64,000 nt of DNA from NCBI GenBank assembly GCA_900454475.1, contig UGSS01000002.1:853605-917604 (forward strand), given 5' to 3'. Source of the stretch: [Pasteurella] mairii (GTDB lineage: Bacteria; Pseudomonadota; Gammaproteobacteria; Enterobacterales; Pasteurellaceae). This document shows positions 10,181-18,268 of the stretch, piece after piece. Position numbers and translations under genes: made by a program. Position 1 is the stretch's first letter. The number at the start of each line of letters is the position of its first letter. The notes below the pieces were generated by a model. That model made no database searches and was not told where the DNA came from. It was given only the letters and a program-made list of their open reading frames with translations.

Positions 10181-10906
10181 TCAACCAAGTGGCAATTTAA
10201 GCGCGCGAATATTCATGTTTAACCCGTCGATCATCAATAATCGACCACATAAATTCTCGCCAATATTTAACCGCACTTTTATCGCTTCCATGGCTTGAAT
10301 TGAACCGACAATGCCAACAATCGGCGCCAGTACGCCAGCTTCCACACAACTTAACGCATTGTCGCCAAAAAGCCGACTTAATTGGCGATAGGTTGGGGTG
10401 TTTTCTTGATAAGTAAACACCGATACTTGACCTTCCATGCGAATGGCAGCGCCGGAAATTAACGGCGTTTTACTTTGTTGACAGAGATGATCCAATTGAT
10501 TACGGGTTTGCACATTATCCGTACAATCCAGCACAACATCTGCTTCTTTTATTAAAGCAAACAAACCATCATCTTCTAGCATTTCAGCGCACGTTTGGAT
10601 CTCAATATGCGGATTCAGTTGTTGCAGCGACTGCTTAGCAGAATCTACTTTTAGCCAATCTAACCGCTCGTCAGTATGCAATACTTGACGTTGTAAATTG
10701 GATAAAGAGACTGTATCAAAGTCCAGTAAAATCAATTTTCCCACGCCTGCCACTGCCAAATATTGCGCCGCAGCACAGCCCAAGCCACCCAGTCCGACGA
10801 TTAACATGGTGCTGTCTTTTAATTTCTCTTGCCCATCAAAATCCACGGATTTTAAAACAATTTGACGGTTATAACGCATTTCCTCTGCGGGAGTCAGTTC
10901 AGCCAT
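10181..10906 (-). CDS. moeB: molybdopterin-synthase adenylyltransferase
   Basis: MoeB adenylates the C-terminal glycine of MoaD so it can be thiocarboxylated for molybdopterin synthesis. The 241-residue protein has the nucleotide-binding loop IVGLGGLGCAAAQYLA near residue 36, the DCTDN motif near residue 130 and SCVEAGVLAPIVGIVGS near residue 185. E. coli MoeB has two CxxC pairs binding zinc; here the first pair is replaced (TYRQLS) and the protein ends before the second. The same seems true of Haemophilus MoeB as I recall it, so it is probably a family trait, not damage. The gene starts 3 bases after moeA ends. Confidence 0.95.
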   Translation of the reverse strand: MAELTPAEEMRYNRQIVLKSVDFDGQEKLKDSTMLIVGLGGLGCAAAQYLAVAGVGKLILLDFDTVSLSNLQRQVLHTDERLDWLKVDSAKQSLQQLNPHIEIQTCAEMLEDDGLFALIKEADVVLDCTDNVQTRNQLDHLCQQSKTPLISGAAIRMEGQVSVFTYQENTPTYRQLSRLFGDNALSCVEAGVLAPIVGIVGSIQAMEAIKVRLNIGENLCGRLLMIDGLNMNIRALKLPLG

Positions 10907-10909
10907 AAG

Positions 10910-12133
10910 TTATCCTAAAATTGCATTAAAAGGCTCAATCATAACGGTTTCACCGGCATCTACGTGACCACGCTCTGCTTCCAAAACGATAAAACAATTA
11001 CTTTCTACTAGCGAACTGAACAAATGTGAACCTTGAAAACCCACCGGTTTTACTTCAATTTGTCCTTGCGCATTGAGGGAATAAAAGCCGCGTTGAAAAT
11101 CAGTTCTACCTACTGCTTTTTTCAAATTTGTCGTGGCAATGGCGCTTAAACGTTGTGTTGGCGCCCATTCTTGATGACCGTTAAGCTTGGCGATAACAGG
11201 TTGTACTAATTGATAAAATGTGACCAATGCCGAGACGGGATTACCCGGTAAACCACAAAACCATGCTTTTTCCAATTTGCCGAAAGCAAAAGGTTTTCCC
11301 GGTTTCATAGCAATTTTCCAGAAATTAATGCTGCCGATTTTTTCCAATACCGTTTTGGTAAAATCTGCCTCGCCCACAGAAACGCCGCCGCTGGTAATCA
11401 CCAAATCCGCTTGCTGTTGGGCTTTGATAAAGGCTTGTTCAAATATTGCCGGATCATCAGATAAAATACCAAAATCCAAGACGTCACAATTTAATTTTTC
11501 CAACATTAGTTTCACCGCAAAACGATTGGTGTCATAAATTTGTCCCGCTTGTAACGGTTGCCCTACCGGGATTAATTCATCACCCGTGGAAAGAATAGCG
11601 ACTTTGACGCGCGGAAAAACCTGAACTTCCGCAATGCCCAATGACGCTAATAATGGCAAAGAAAGTGCGGTCAATTTTGCGCCGATTTTTAACACCACAT
11701 CCCCTTGTTTCACATCTTCGCCCAATTTACGCACGTGCTGACCGCGTTTTTTTGGCAACTGATTAATGGTCACGCTACCATCTTCGTTTAAGGTTGTATC
11801 TTCTTGCATAATCACTGTATCAGCCCCTGGAGGGATCATAGCTCCAGTCATAATACGCACCGCGCTTTGTGTCGGCAACTCACCGCCAAAAGGGTTACCA
11901 GCAAAGGCTTTTCCTGCTACTGGCAAAGTGGACGACGATTGCAAATCGGCAAAACGTACCGCATAACCATCCATTGCTGAATTATCAAAAGAAGGCACAT
12001 TGAGCGGCGAAATCACCTCTTGCGCGCAAATTCGATTAACCGCGTCGGCGAGGGATAGCGTTTCGGCGTGTTGTAATGAAGGGGCGGGAAGTTGATTTAA
12101 CATTTGGCTGATTGCTTGTTCAATCGTCAACAT
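10910..12133 (-). CDS. moeA: molybdopterin molybdenumtransferase
   Basis: MoeA inserts molybdate into adenylylated molybdopterin. The 407-residue protein shows the MoeA domains in order: N-terminal region with VPSFDNSAMDGYAV near residue 44, a RIMTGAMIPPGAD stretch near 93, the MoCF-binding fold with ILSTGDEL, TSGGVSVGEADF and the loop MKPGKPFAFG, then GLPGNPVSALVTF and the C-terminal beta domain. Length is normal (E. coli 411). It forms an operon with moeB (3-base gap). It implies that the organism makes molybdoenzymes, such as nitrate or DMSO reductases, outside this window. Confidence 0.97.
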   Translation of the reverse strand: MLTIEQAISQMLNQLPAPSLQHAETLSLADAVNRICAQEVISPLNVPSFDNSAMDGYAVRFADLQSSSTLPVAGKAFAGNPFGGELPTQSAVRIMTGAMIPPGADTVIMQEDTTLNEDGSVTINQLPKKRGQHVRKLGEDVKQGDVVLKIGAKLTALSLPLLASLGIAEVQVFPRVKVAILSTGDELIPVGQPLQAGQIYDTNRFAVKLMLEKLNCDVLDFGILSDDPAIFEQAFIKAQQQADLVITSGGVSVGEADFTKTVLEKIGSINFWKIAMKPGKPFAFGKLEKAWFCGLPGNPVSALVTFYQLVQPVIAKLNGHQEWAPTQRLSAIATTNLKKAVGRTDFQRGFYSLNAQGQIEVKPVGFQGSHLFSSLVESNCFIVLEAERGHVDAGETVMIEPFNAILG

Positions 12134-12280
12134 AAAATAATCCTTATATTACGTTTGGTTATCAATAAAGTTGGTTTATTGTACTTCAATTCTTTTCATC
12201 ATCGTTAATGAATATTCTCATTTTATTATTCTACGAGAGTTTGATAGAATGTGCGGATTGATTTATTTCGGAGTAATTTC

Positions 12281-12934
12281 ATGGACAGTATTTTGCCAGA
12301 GGCGAAAAAAGTACGGGAAGCCCTTATCGCTAAGGGAATTGAAACACCAATGATCGCACCGCAACAAAGTAAAGACGAACGACGCGCTGGCATTGAACAA
12401 CATATGCGCGAAGTAATGAAATTGATTGGTTTGGATTTGCGTGACGACAGTTTAGAAGAAACGCCAGCACGCTTAGCCAAAATGTTTATTGATGAGATTT
12501 TCAGCGGGTTGGATTATGCCAATTTTCCGAAAATCACCAATATTGAAAACCGCATGAAAGTAAGCGAAATGGTGCTTGTTAACGACGTTACTTTAACCAG
12601 TACCTGTGAGCATCATTTTGTTACTATCGACGGCATGGTCTCCGTGGCGTATTATCCGAAAAAATGGGTGATTGGTTTATCCAAAATTAATCGCGTCGTC
12701 TCCTTTTTTGCTCAACGTCCGCAAGTACAAGAGCGCTTAACCGAACAAATTCTCTTGGCGTTTCAAACCATTTTAGAGACAGAAGATGTGGCGGTTTATG
12801 TTAAAGCAACGCATTTTTGTGTTAAATGCCGCGGTATAAAAGATACCAATAGTTATACTGTCACCTCCGCTTTTGGCGGCGTATTCCTCGACGACCGCGA
12901 AACCCGTAAAGAGTTTTTAACATTAATTCGCTAA
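12281..12934 (+). CDS. folE: GTP cyclohydrolase I
   Basis: FolE opens GTP to dihydroneopterin triphosphate, the first step of folate synthesis. The 217-residue protein carries the zinc ligands in TSTCEHHF and CVKC, the substrate loop GLSKINR and the [13 protein letters not shown] motif. The ATG at 12281 ([11 protein letters not shown]) follows GGAG with good spacing and fits the family length; an ATG 30 bases upstream adds residues without similarity. The gene diverges from moeA. A hairpin at 12945-12974 (arms ATATTGCTCTG / CAGAGCAATAT) follows the stop but lacks a clear T-run. Confidence 0.96.
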   Translation: MDSILPEAKKVREALIAKGIETPMIAPQQSKDERRAGIEQHMREVMKLIGLDLRDDSLEETPARLAKMFIDEIFSGLDYANFPKITNIENRMKVSEMVLVNDVTLTSTCEHHFVTIDGMVSVAYYPKKWVIGLSKINRVVSFFAQRPQVQERLTEQILLAFQTILETEDVAVYVKATHFCVKCRGIKDTNSYTVTSAFGGVFLDDRETRKEFLTLIR

Positions 12935-12944
12935 GATCCTATTG

Positions 12945-12974
12945 ATATTGCTCTGTAAAAGTGCAGAGCAATAT
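12945..12974 (+). terminator. hairpin after folE
   Basis: An 11-bp perfect stem, ATATTGCTCTG with CAGAGCAATAT, has an 8-base loop and sits ten bases after the folE stop. The following bases (GAAATATC) are not a T-run, so it may protect the 3' end rather than terminate. Confidence 0.5.
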
Positions 12975-13137
12975 GAAATATCACAGAATATCTCTTTTAA
13001 CTGATTAACTATATTTAATATCAAAAAATTTATTGTTATTGCTGGTGAAATAGACGAGAACAGAATGAAATGATGGTAAAAGTGCGGTGGAATTTTTGGT
13101 AAATTATACAAAAGACTAAGATGAGAGAAGTGAATTT

Positions 13138-13962
13138 ATGGTAACGCACACAGTCATTATTAGCGATCGCGCAAGAGATAATATTACTGTTTACACCAAA
13201 GAACCTGCTTTTTTAGCGATTGCAGAGCGCAATGATTTAAAAGCATTAAAGTATTTGGAAGAAGCTAATAAAGCAGGGATTTATATTCTACTTGGTGAAA
13301 ATAAACGCTATGTCGGGCAGGCGAGTAATAAAATTTATGATCGTCTTGTCAAACACGAAAGTGATGAAAGTAAAGCGTGGTGGAATCAAATTATTTTCTT
13401 TGGGCGAGAAGATGGTCATTTAGATAAATCGCAAACAGATTATTTAGAAAAGAAATTAATTGAAGCCTTTAAGAAAACCGATTTAGAACTGGATAATAAT
13501 ACAGTTGGTAATCAATCTTATATTGATAAAACCAATAAAATTAAAGCAGATAATATCTGGAATATCGTTCAAGAAATTATGGACGAAGTGGCACATATTA
13601 ATATATTTGAAACGGTTGTTATTGAAGATGACGAAATGCAACCTCAAAAACATTATATTGAATTTGACGGGCATAAAATTTCAGGAAAAAGTTATCGAGA
13701 TAACCAAATTAATTTCTTTCTCTTTTTATTAAAAAGCGCCAAATATCGCCCTTTAGTAGAAGAATTTTGTTTAAATGGCAAACCAACCGTTGGGCATTGT
13801 ATTGGTAATCAACCGAGTTTCCGTCCAAATGGAATGGCATATACGATGCAACTTGAAGAAAATCTTTTTCTTTATGTAAATTTATCCACAAAAAATCTTC
13901 GAAAATCTATTCAACATTTTGCTGATGAAATGGGAGTAAACGTAGTGTTTTATTGGGAATGA
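13138..13962 (+). CDS. GIY-YIG nuclease domain protein
   Basis: The 274-residue protein has a GIY-YIG endonuclease fold in its N-terminal half: GIYILL at residues 47-52, RYVGQA at 57-62, a candidate catalytic Arg69 in IYDRLVKH and Glu104 in YLEKKLIEAF. The C-terminal half (about residues 165-274) is a separate alpha/beta-looking domain, not recognised, including YIEFDGHKISGKSY and a PSFRPNGMAYTM stretch. It is a single gene with a uptake signal just upstream and a terminator downstream, with no methylase or transposase beside it. It could be a restriction-like, defence or repair nuclease. Its neighbourhood is full of gene debris. Confidence 0.75.
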   Translation: MVTHTVIISDRARDNITVYTKEPAFLAIAERNDLKALKYLEEANKAGIYILLGENKRYVGQASNKIYDRLVKHESDESKAWWNQIIFFGREDGHLDKSQTDYLEKKLIEAFKKTDLELDNNTVGNQSYIDKTNKIKADNIWNIVQEIMDEVAHINIFETVVIEDDEMQPQKHYIEFDGHKISGKSYRDNQINFFLFLLKSAKYRPLVEEFCLNGKPTVGHCIGNQPSFRPNGMAYTMQLEENLFLYVNLSTKNLRKSIQHFADEMGVNVVFYWE

Positions 13963-13979
13963 ATGGTAGTTATAAAATA

Positions 13980-14012
13980 ATGCCATCTGAAATCTAGTTT
14001 TTCAGATGGCAT
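13980..14012 (+). terminator. intrinsic terminator after the GIY-YIG gene
   Basis: A 13-bp stem, ATGCCATCTGAAA with TTTCAGATGGCAT, is followed by TTTATATTTTT on the plus strand. It lies 17 bases after the stop codon and also faces the LysR fragment on the other strand. Confidence 0.85.
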
Positions 14013-14021
14013 TTTATATTT

Positions 14022-14180
14022 TTAGCCTTGTTGATAAGATAAATAATGCATTATTTGCTGTAATTCAATTTGCCGCATAATCATTGATTTGGAGATATTT
14101 AATTGTTCTGCGGTAATAGTAAAACTGTTTGTTTGAGTAACCACAGAGAGCAATACATTGATTACGGTGAGTTTATCCAT
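14022..14180 (-). pseudogene. truncated LysR-type regulator (helix-turn-helix only)
   Basis: The frame encodes 52 residues starting MDKLTVINVLLSVVTQTNSF, then TITAEQLNISKSMIMRQIE. This is the N-terminal winged-helix start of a LysR regulator (typically MDKLTAIQVFLAVVEQGSFTAAAEQLNISKS). After about residue 38 the match ends and the frame stops 14 codons later. Family members run to about 300 residues, so the ligand-binding domain is gone. Expression or function is doubtful. It lies in a decayed stretch between the GIY-YIG gene and cdd. Confidence 0.65.
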
Positions 14181-14199
14181 TGTTTTTTTACATCTATTG

Positions 14200-14273
14200 G
14201 TAGGGACACACTGCGTGTGTCCGCTGTAATTCCACGGTAAGTGTTATTTAGGACGCACGCAGTGTGTCCCTAC
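14200..14273. repeat. REP/MITE-like inverted repeat
   Basis: Two 23-base arms at 14200-14222 and 14251-14273 are reverse complements with a single mismatch, separated by 28 bases. Each arm begins GTAGGGACACACTGCGTG. Each arm is itself partly palindromic (GGACACAC..GTGTGTCC). This form suits a REP-pair or a small non-autonomous element. No coding sequence is present in it. Confidence 0.75.
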
Positions 14274-14344
14274 ATATTTTATTTTTAGATTAAGAAACAA
14301 TGTAATTCAAAAAAACATACTTTTTCTTCTTTTTTGTTTCTTTA

Positions 14345-14528
14345 TTTAGCTTTTTTGAACAAGGGGATAGACAAGGTTTGATCGATTTTTTCTATCAAGT
14401 TCGCGCTTAGTTTGGCGAATATTCCGAACAATTCTTAAAAGAAAGCTGCTAATTGCTGCAACAAACGAATGACGGGCGTTAATTTTGTTTAAAAAAGTGC
14501 GGTGGAATTTTGTAGGTTTTTTCGTTGT
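14345..14528 (+). pseudogene. decayed duplicate of the 3' end of tyrA
   Basis: This stretch aligns with 41876-42059, the last 45 or so codons of tyrA and the bases after it, including the uptake signal. By eye I count about 13 mismatches over the 136 coding-side positions (near 90 percent identity). One C is lost near the left edge. In the tyrA frame it reads [14 protein letters not shown], then a TAG in place of the Trp codon, [12 protein letters not shown], a TAA in place of a Gln codon, and LLQQTNDGR. It has no start and cannot encode TyrA function. Confidence 0.88.
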
Positions 14529-14635
14529 CGAAACCTCGGTAGCGATAATTTCGATAATTTATTATAAATGAAATGATATTTTCATCATTAAAAGGATAAA
14601 GTTGAGTTATCAAATTAAAAAATAAAGCCTATTTT

Positions 14636-14651
14636 TTTGACCTCTCTCACA
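14636..14651 (+). promoter_or_regulatory. candidate CRP site upstream of cdd
   Basis: TTTGA-N6-TCACA differs from the CRP core TGTGA-N6-TCACA by one base. It lies 70 bases before the cdd start. cdd is under CRP control in E. coli, which supports the reading. The rest of 14529-14720 shows only AT-rich promoter-like sequence. Confidence 0.5.
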
Positions 14652-14720
14652 AATAAGGTAAAATCTTGCTTACTTTTGGTCATAATCCAGTATGATTTAA
14701 GCAAACCATAGGAGGGGAAG

Positions 14721-15614
14721 ATGAAACATATCTCAACGAAAATTCAAACCGGACTTTGTCAACTGGAAAATCCTCAACTTGCCACAGATCTTTGGCATAT
14801 TCTCGAAGAACAACATTTTCAAGGATTTCTACCGCACTTTAGCGTTGAACATCTTTGTCAAAAATATCAATTGACCGCGCAACAACTCGCATTGATTTTA
14901 TTACCGATTGCTGCCTGTTATGCCAACCCGACAATTTCGCATTTTAGCGTCGGTGCGGTGGTGCGAGGAGAAAGCGGGAATTTATATTTTGGTGCTAATC
15001 AGGAATTTTGTACAACCCATATTCAGCAAACTATCCATGCGGAGCAAAGTGCAATTTCTCATGCTTGGATGCGTAAAGAAACCCAATTAACGGACATCAG
15101 CGTAAATTACACACCTTGCGGACATTGTCGCCAATTTATGAATGAACTGAATTCCGCGGAGACATTGCGTATTCATTTACCACATAGCCCCAACAATACG
15201 TTGCAGCGTTATTTGCCAGATGCGTTCGGTCCGAATGATTTAGATATTAAGCAGCGTTTACTCGGACCTACGGAAAGCGCTTTGCATTATGACACTCAAG
15301 ATCCGTTAATCCAAATTGCGCTGAACGCTGCCAATGCTTCTCATGCACCTTATTCAAATAGTCGCCATGGCGTCGCAATTCAGTTGCAAGACGGGCAAAT
15401 TTTCCATGGTAGTTACGCAGAAAATGCCGCCTTTAATCCAAGCCTACCGGCAATGCAAGTTGCCTTAAATTATTTATTGCTTAACGGTAATGAAGTCGAT
15501 AATATTGCCCGCGCTGTCCTTGTGGAACAACCGCTAAATTTAAGCTATTACCAAATGGCAAAAGAGGTATTAGGGTATTTGTGTGAGGTTCCTTTAGAAG
15601 TGATTAATTTATAA
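14721..15614 (+). CDS. cdd: cytidine deaminase
   Basis: Cdd deaminates cytidine and deoxycytidine to uridine forms in pyrimidine salvage. The 297-residue protein is the long dimeric E. coli type with two homologous deaminase domains. The active domain has [11 protein letters not shown] near residue 102 (zinc His and catalytic Glu) and [12 protein letters not shown] near 131 (zinc cysteines). The second domain (about 190-297) lacks these ligands, as expected. AGGAGGGG sits just before the ATG. The glycosyltransferase pair follows 45 bases later on the same strand but differs in base composition. Confidence 0.97.
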   Translation: MKHISTKIQTGLCQLENPQLATDLWHILEEQHFQGFLPHFSVEHLCQKYQLTAQQLALILLPIAACYANPTISHFSVGAVVRGESGNLYFGANQEFCTTHIQQTIHAEQSAISHAWMRKETQLTDISVNYTPCGHCRQFMNELNSAETLRIHLPHSPNNTLQRYLPDAFGPNDLDIKQRLLGPTESALHYDTQDPLIQIALNAANASHAPYSNSRHGVAIQLQDGQIFHGSYAENAAFNPSLPAMQVALNYLLLNGNEVDNIARAVLVEQPLNLSYYQMAKEVLGYLCEVPLEVINL

Positions 15615-15659
15615 TATAATTAAATTGAGATTGTATGGAATATAAAATAGGGAGATAAC

Positions 15660-16757
15660 GTGAAAAAGAGAATATTGATTTTCTTTCCGAGAGAAGTAAA
15701 TATTAATGCAGGTGGTCCAGCTGGTTTTTTAGCTCATAATTTAGCGGATAAACCTAGAGCCTTTTTCGATTTCTCTCGTGATTTGGTCCCGAGAAAAAAT
15801 ATGCTTCAAGCTATATTATATAGAATATCTCGTTTTTTTAATTCTTTATATAATAAGCAGGAATTTCATAAAGAATATTTTAAGGCAAGAGATGAATTTA
15901 TAAAAGTGAAAGCAAATGAATATAAATATCTCTATTTTCATGAAGATATTGATTATTATCGCGTAAAGGATCTCATTTCTGACGATCAAATTGTTATTTT
16001 CCAACCCCATTGTCCGGAGATACATTCGGAAGAATATCGAGCATATGCGCCGGATAATGTAGAAATGTATCAATATATTCAAAAAGCAGAAAAAGCAGTT
16101 TTTGAACGAGCTGATATTATTGTTCTTCCTAATCCTGAATGTAAACCTATTTATCAAAGTTTATATACTAAGAGAAATCTATTTTATTATATTTTAAGTG
16201 GTGCAAAATCTACTAATACATCCGTTGAAAGCTTTGAGTTGCCATCAGATACAATTAACCTTATGTATATTGGTCGCAGAAATAAAATTAAAGGGTTTGA
16301 TCTTGTCATAGATAGTTTTAGAAAGGCTAGAGAATATAGAAAAGATATACATTTATTTGTAATTGGAAAAGGCGAAAAAATTCAAGAAGAAGGTATTACG
16401 GATATTGGTTTTTCTAATAATCCGATTTCTTGGTATAATTCTGTTGATTATCTTATTAATGCTAATCGGCAAAGTTATTTTGATTTATCCATTATTGAAG
16501 CTGTTTCAACCGGTATTCCTATTATTATGTCAGATAATTTAGGGCATCAATATTACAAAAATAAATCAGAGTTGATTACAACCTATGATAGCAATCAAGA
16601 AATGGCGTTATTTCATATATTAATGGGAAAAGTGCAAAAAAGAAAATCATCTAGACAAGACAATATTTTATTGTACCAACAAGAACTAACAGATCTTCAT
16701 TACTATGAACGATTTAAGCAGTTTTTTAATGATTTACCAAGTTTGATTAAAAATTAA
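15660..16757 (+). CDS. GT-B fold glycosyltransferase (GT4-like)
   Basis: The 365-residue protein starts at a GTG (15660) behind GGGAGAT. The C-terminal half is typical of family 4-type transferases: NLMYIGRRNKIKGFDLVIDSF near residue 197, LFVIGKGEKI near 237 and the donor-site segment DLSIIEAVSTGIPIIMS near 277. It probably adds a sugar from a nucleotide donor to a lipooligosaccharide or capsule acceptor on the cytoplasmic face; the sugar is unknown. It is clearly more AT-rich than cdd and kdsC, which suggests acquisition. The GT6 gene starts 10 bases after its stop. Confidence 0.85.
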   Translation: MKKRILIFFPREVNINAGGPAGFLAHNLADKPRAFFDFSRDLVPRKNMLQAILYRISRFFNSLYNKQEFHKEYFKARDEFIKVKANEYKYLYFHEDIDYYRVKDLISDDQIVIFQPHCPEIHSEEYRAYAPDNVEMYQYIQKAEKAVFERADIIVLPNPECKPIYQSLYTKRNLFYYILSGAKSTNTSVESFELPSDTINLMYIGRRNKIKGFDLVIDSFRKAREYRKDIHLFVIGKGEKIQEEGITDIGFSNNPISWYNSVDYLINANRQSYFDLSIIEAVSTGIPIIMSDNLGHQYYKNKSELITTYDSNQEMALFHILMGKVQKRKSSRQDNILLYQQELTDLHYYERFKQFFNDLPSLIKN

Positions 16758-16767
16758 TGGAATAGCT

Positions 16768-17601
16768 ATGGCTAAAGTTGCTATATTATATATTGCTACT
16801 GGGCGTTATATTGTCTTTTGGGAACATTTTTATCGTTCAGCAGAAAAGTTTCTATTACCGAAATCTGATAAGCATTATTTTGTTTTTACAGATTCGCCTC
16901 ACATTTTAGGCGAAGATCATTCCAACGTAACACGTATTGAACAAAAGAAATTAGGATGGCCATACGATACATTAATGCGATTTGATATTTTTCTTAGTAT
17001 CAGAGAAACATTAGAAAATTTTGATTATATTTATTTTTTTAATGGTAACTCAGAAATTCTTGTAGAAGTGAATGAGAGCGAGTTTTTACCGCTTGAAGAT
17101 AATTATAATTTAGTCTTTACACATCAACCACATATGTTCCATTTGTCTAAGCGTAGATTTACTTATGATCGAAATCCGGAAAGTTGCGCTTATATTCCAC
17201 AAGGTGGCGGAAAATATTATTTTACAGGCGCATTAAATGGTGGTAAAGCTAAGTATTATTTGGAAATGTGCGAAAAACTATCTCAAAATACACATACTGA
17301 TTTAGAAAAAAACATTATTGCGCGTTGGCATGATGAAAGTCATTTAAATCGATATGCAATAGGAAGAATGGATATTAAAATACTTCCTCCGTATTTTACT
17401 CGTTCAGAATCTGAAAAATGGAAAACCTCTGCGAAAATTATGTTTTCTGATAAAACGCATTATCGATTTGGTGGTCATGCTTATTTACGTGGAGAAAGTG
17501 AAAATAAGATTACACCAACAGAATGGGAAGAAAAATATAAAAATAAAAAACGACGGTTCTCTTTCCGTATTAAGCAATATATTAAATCTTGGTTTCTTTA
17601 A
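16768..17601 (+). CDS. family 6 glycosyltransferase (ABO/alpha-1,3-Gal(NAc) transferase type)
   Basis: The 277-residue protein matches the catalytic domain of the family that includes human A/B transferases. Visible marks are IATGRYIVFWEHFYRSAEKF, GWPYDTLMRFDIF, YFFNGNSEILV with NGN at residues 92-94 where the animal enzymes have DxD, YYFTGALNGGK near 151 and RWHDESHLNRY near 187. Bacterial members with NxN are known, including in Histophilus somni. The family transfers Gal or GalNAc alpha-1,3 to a galactose acceptor with retention. No membrane anchor is present, so it should act at the inner face of the membrane on lipooligosaccharide. It is AT-rich like its upstream partner. Confidence 0.9.
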   Translation: MAKVAILYIATGRYIVFWEHFYRSAEKFLLPKSDKHYFVFTDSPHILGEDHSNVTRIEQKKLGWPYDTLMRFDIFLSIRETLENFDYIYFFNGNSEILVEVNESEFLPLEDNYNLVFTHQPHMFHLSKRRFTYDRNPESCAYIPQGGGKYYFTGALNGGKAKYYLEMCEKLSQNTHTDLEKNIIARWHDESHLNRYAIGRMDIKILPPYFTRSESEKWKTSAKIMFSDKTHYRFGGHAYLRGESENKITPTEWEEKYKNKKRRFSFRIKQYIKSWFL

Positions 17602-17658
17602 ATAGCATAAAGTTAAATAGAGAAAAAAGTGCGGTTAAATTTTGGTTATTTTTTATAA

Positions 17659-17691
17659 ATCACTGGTACGAGCAACGTTCGCGCCAGTGAT
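17659..17691. terminator. hairpin between GT6 gene and kdsC
   Basis: Arms ATCACTGG and CCAGTGAT enclose a 17-base loop, with A/T-runs on both sides, between two convergent genes. It can act as a bidirectional terminator. A uptake signal (AAGTGCGGT) lies just to its left near 17628. Confidence 0.6.
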
Positions 17692-17715
17692 AGATAAAAA
17701 AGTAGCAGGATATTT

Positions 17716-18264
17716 TTACTGTGCCATGTTTTTCACGGTTTTTAAAAAGCCTTGGGCGGTGGCGTACACGTCGGTTTTGCCTTGGGCGTTTAAAATCATA
17801 TCGGACATTTCGCGAAAGGCGCCTTTGCCGCCAGGTAAAGAAAGACAATGATCGGCGCAATCTTTGACATAATGCGGTGCATCAGCAACGGTAAAAGACA
17901 AGCCACAAACCGCAAACGCGGGAAGATCGACACTGTCGTCGCCGATATAGGCGGTTTCTTCGGCATTGACGCCGGCTTGACACATTAATTCAAAGCAGGC
18001 GCTTTCTTTTTCCAATTTTCCTAAGAAAAACAACGAAATACCGAGATCGGCAATACGTTTGCGCAAAATCGGGGAGTCGCGCCCGGATAATACCGCAACT
18101 TGAATGCCTTGTTCGATCAACATACGGATACCTAAGCCATCACGAGCATGAAAACTTTTGATGGCTTCGCCATTGGCATCATAATGTAATAATCCGTCGG
18201 TTAATACACCGTCAACATCCGTGATGACAAATTTAATTTTTTGTAATTTTTCGTTATTAATCAT
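17716..18264 (-). CDS. kdsC: 3-deoxy-D-manno-octulosonate 8-phosphate phosphatase
   Basis: KdsC removes phosphate from KDO 8-phosphate, giving KDO for the inner core of lipopolysaccharide. The 182-residue HAD protein has the nucleophile motif VITDVDGVLTDG near residue 14, motif II VLSGRDS near 57, and GDDSVDLPAF near 107. There is no cap domain, as usual for this tetrameric family. It starts 4 bases after the kdsD stop, so both are co-translated. The pair supplies KDO to the same surface structure that the neighbouring glycosyltransferases probably decorate. Confidence 0.97.
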   Translation of the reverse strand: MINNEKLQKIKFVITDVDGVLTDGLLHYDANGEAIKSFHARDGLGIRMLIEQGIQVAVLSGRDSPILRKRIADLGISLFFLGKLEKESACFELMCQAGVNAEETAYIGDDSVDLPAFAVCGLSFTVADAPHYVKDCADHCLSLPGGKGAFREMSDMILNAQGKTDVYATAQGFLKTVKNMAQ

Positions 18265-18268
18265 TTTA

